DNA of 6,512 bases from Elusimicrobia bacterium RIFCSPHIGHO2_02_FULL_57_9 (GTDB lineage: Bacteria; Elusimicrobiota; Elusimicrobia; UBA1565; UBA9628), in NCBI GenBank assembly GCA_001800015.1, contig MGUO01000089.1, forward strand, positions 18,898 to 25,409. Direction: 5' to 3'. This document shows positions 6,176 through 6,512 of this stretch, piece by piece (position 1 is the stretch's first letter; each line of letters starts with the position of its first letter). A model generated the notes under the pieces. The model ran no database searches, was not told the origin of the DNA, and was given only the letters and a program-made list of their open reading frames with translations. Made by a program: the position numbers and the translations under genes.

Positions 6176-6180
6176 TTTTC

Positions 6181-6512
6181 ATGTCCATGGCGGCGACTCT
6201 TGAAATTCATCCCAATCTGCAGAGTTTTCTTTCGAAAAAAATTCATAAATTGCTGATCAACGGGCAATGGATCGACGCCGCTTCCGGCAAAACCTTCGAG
6301 ACTTTTAACCCGGCCACGGGCGAACCCATCGCTAAGGTCGCCGAAGGCGATAAAGCCGACATCGATAAGGCGGTAGCCGCCGCTAAAAAGGCGCTGGAAG
6401 GGCCTTGGGCCAAGTTCAGCCCGGCTGAGCGCGAAAAAATCATGCATCGCGTCGCTGATCTGATCGAAAAACACGCCGAGGAGCTGGCCCAACTTGAAAC
6501 CTTGGACAACGG
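6181..6512 (+). CDS. Aldehyde dehydrogenase family protein, N-terminal part (3' truncated)
   Basis: The frame starting at ATG 6181 stays open to the window end, giving 110 complete codons. After a short lead of about 23 residues the translation reads LLINGQWIDAASGKTFETFN, then NPATGEPIAKV, a DIDKAVAAAKKAL helix, PWAKFSPAEREKI and finally ELAQLETLDN. This is the classic N-terminus of the NAD(P)-dependent aldehyde dehydrogenase superfamily, closest in feel to the betaine-aldehyde and phenylacetaldehyde dehydrogenase group, which oxidises aldehydes to carboxylic acids in the cytoplasm. Family members are about 480-500 residues, so roughly a fifth is visible. The catalytic Cys, catalytic Glu and most of the NAD site lie beyond the window, so substrate and activity cannot be judged. 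The gene is divergent from the ABC exporter gene across a 102-base gap. Confidence 0.92.
   Translation, partial: MSMAATLEIHPNLQSFLSKKIHKLLINGQWIDAASGKTFETFNPATGEPIAKVAEGDKADIDKAVAAAKKALEGPWAKFSPAEREKIMHRVADLIEKHAEELAQLETLDN

Noticed and set aside
6085..6492. Open frame of 135 codons on the minus strand at the right end
   Set aside because: It is antisense to the aldehyde dehydrogenase N-terminus, which has a strong ribosome-binding site and clear family motifs.

Overview
The window is ordinary-looking bacterial chromosome: moderately GC-rich, densely coded, with short intergenic gaps. It holds six protein genes, two of them cut by the window edges. I see no RNA gene, mobile element, CRISPR array or phage gene, and no stretch above 300 bases lacks a gene. 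An MsbA-type lipid exporter and a predicted secreted protein suggest a Gram-negative (diderm) bacterium. An environmental lineage such as Elusimicrobiota is a guess only, because no marker gene is present.

Layout. (1) 1-711, plus strand: the 3' end of a TPR-repeat protein with a C-terminal domain resembling the DUF3108/TapB group. (2) 712-801: a gap with several overlapping inverted repeats and a promoter-like element at its end. (3) 802-1572, plus: a predicted secreted protein of unknown function, whose stop codon sits in the loop of a 12-bp perfect hairpin. (4) 1651-2844, plus: a stand-alone RecB/AddB-type PD-(D/E)XK nuclease with a predicted 4Fe-4S cluster and an extra C-terminal module. 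(5) 2841-4319, plus: an FGGY-family kinase of glycerol-kinase type, overlapping the nuclease gene by 4 bases (TTGA) and so probably translated by coupling. (6) 4321-6078, minus: an MsbA-type ABC exporter that converges on the kinase gene with one base between the stops. (7) 6079-6180: a divergent promoter region. (8) 6181 to the end, plus: the N-terminal 110 residues of an aldehyde dehydrogenase.

The genes do not form one evident pathway. Only the nuclease and kinase look co-transcribed, and their functional link is unknown. The most interesting signal is regulatory. Three genes (secreted protein, nuclease, ABC exporter) carry a TAAAAT hexamer 8-10 bases before the ATG and no Shine-Dalgarno sequence, which fits leaderless or nearly leaderless transcripts. 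The aldehyde dehydrogenase gene instead has a good GGAGG ribosome-binding site. The window therefore seems to show two modes of translation initiation side by side. I found no convincing evidence of a wholly new multi-gene system.
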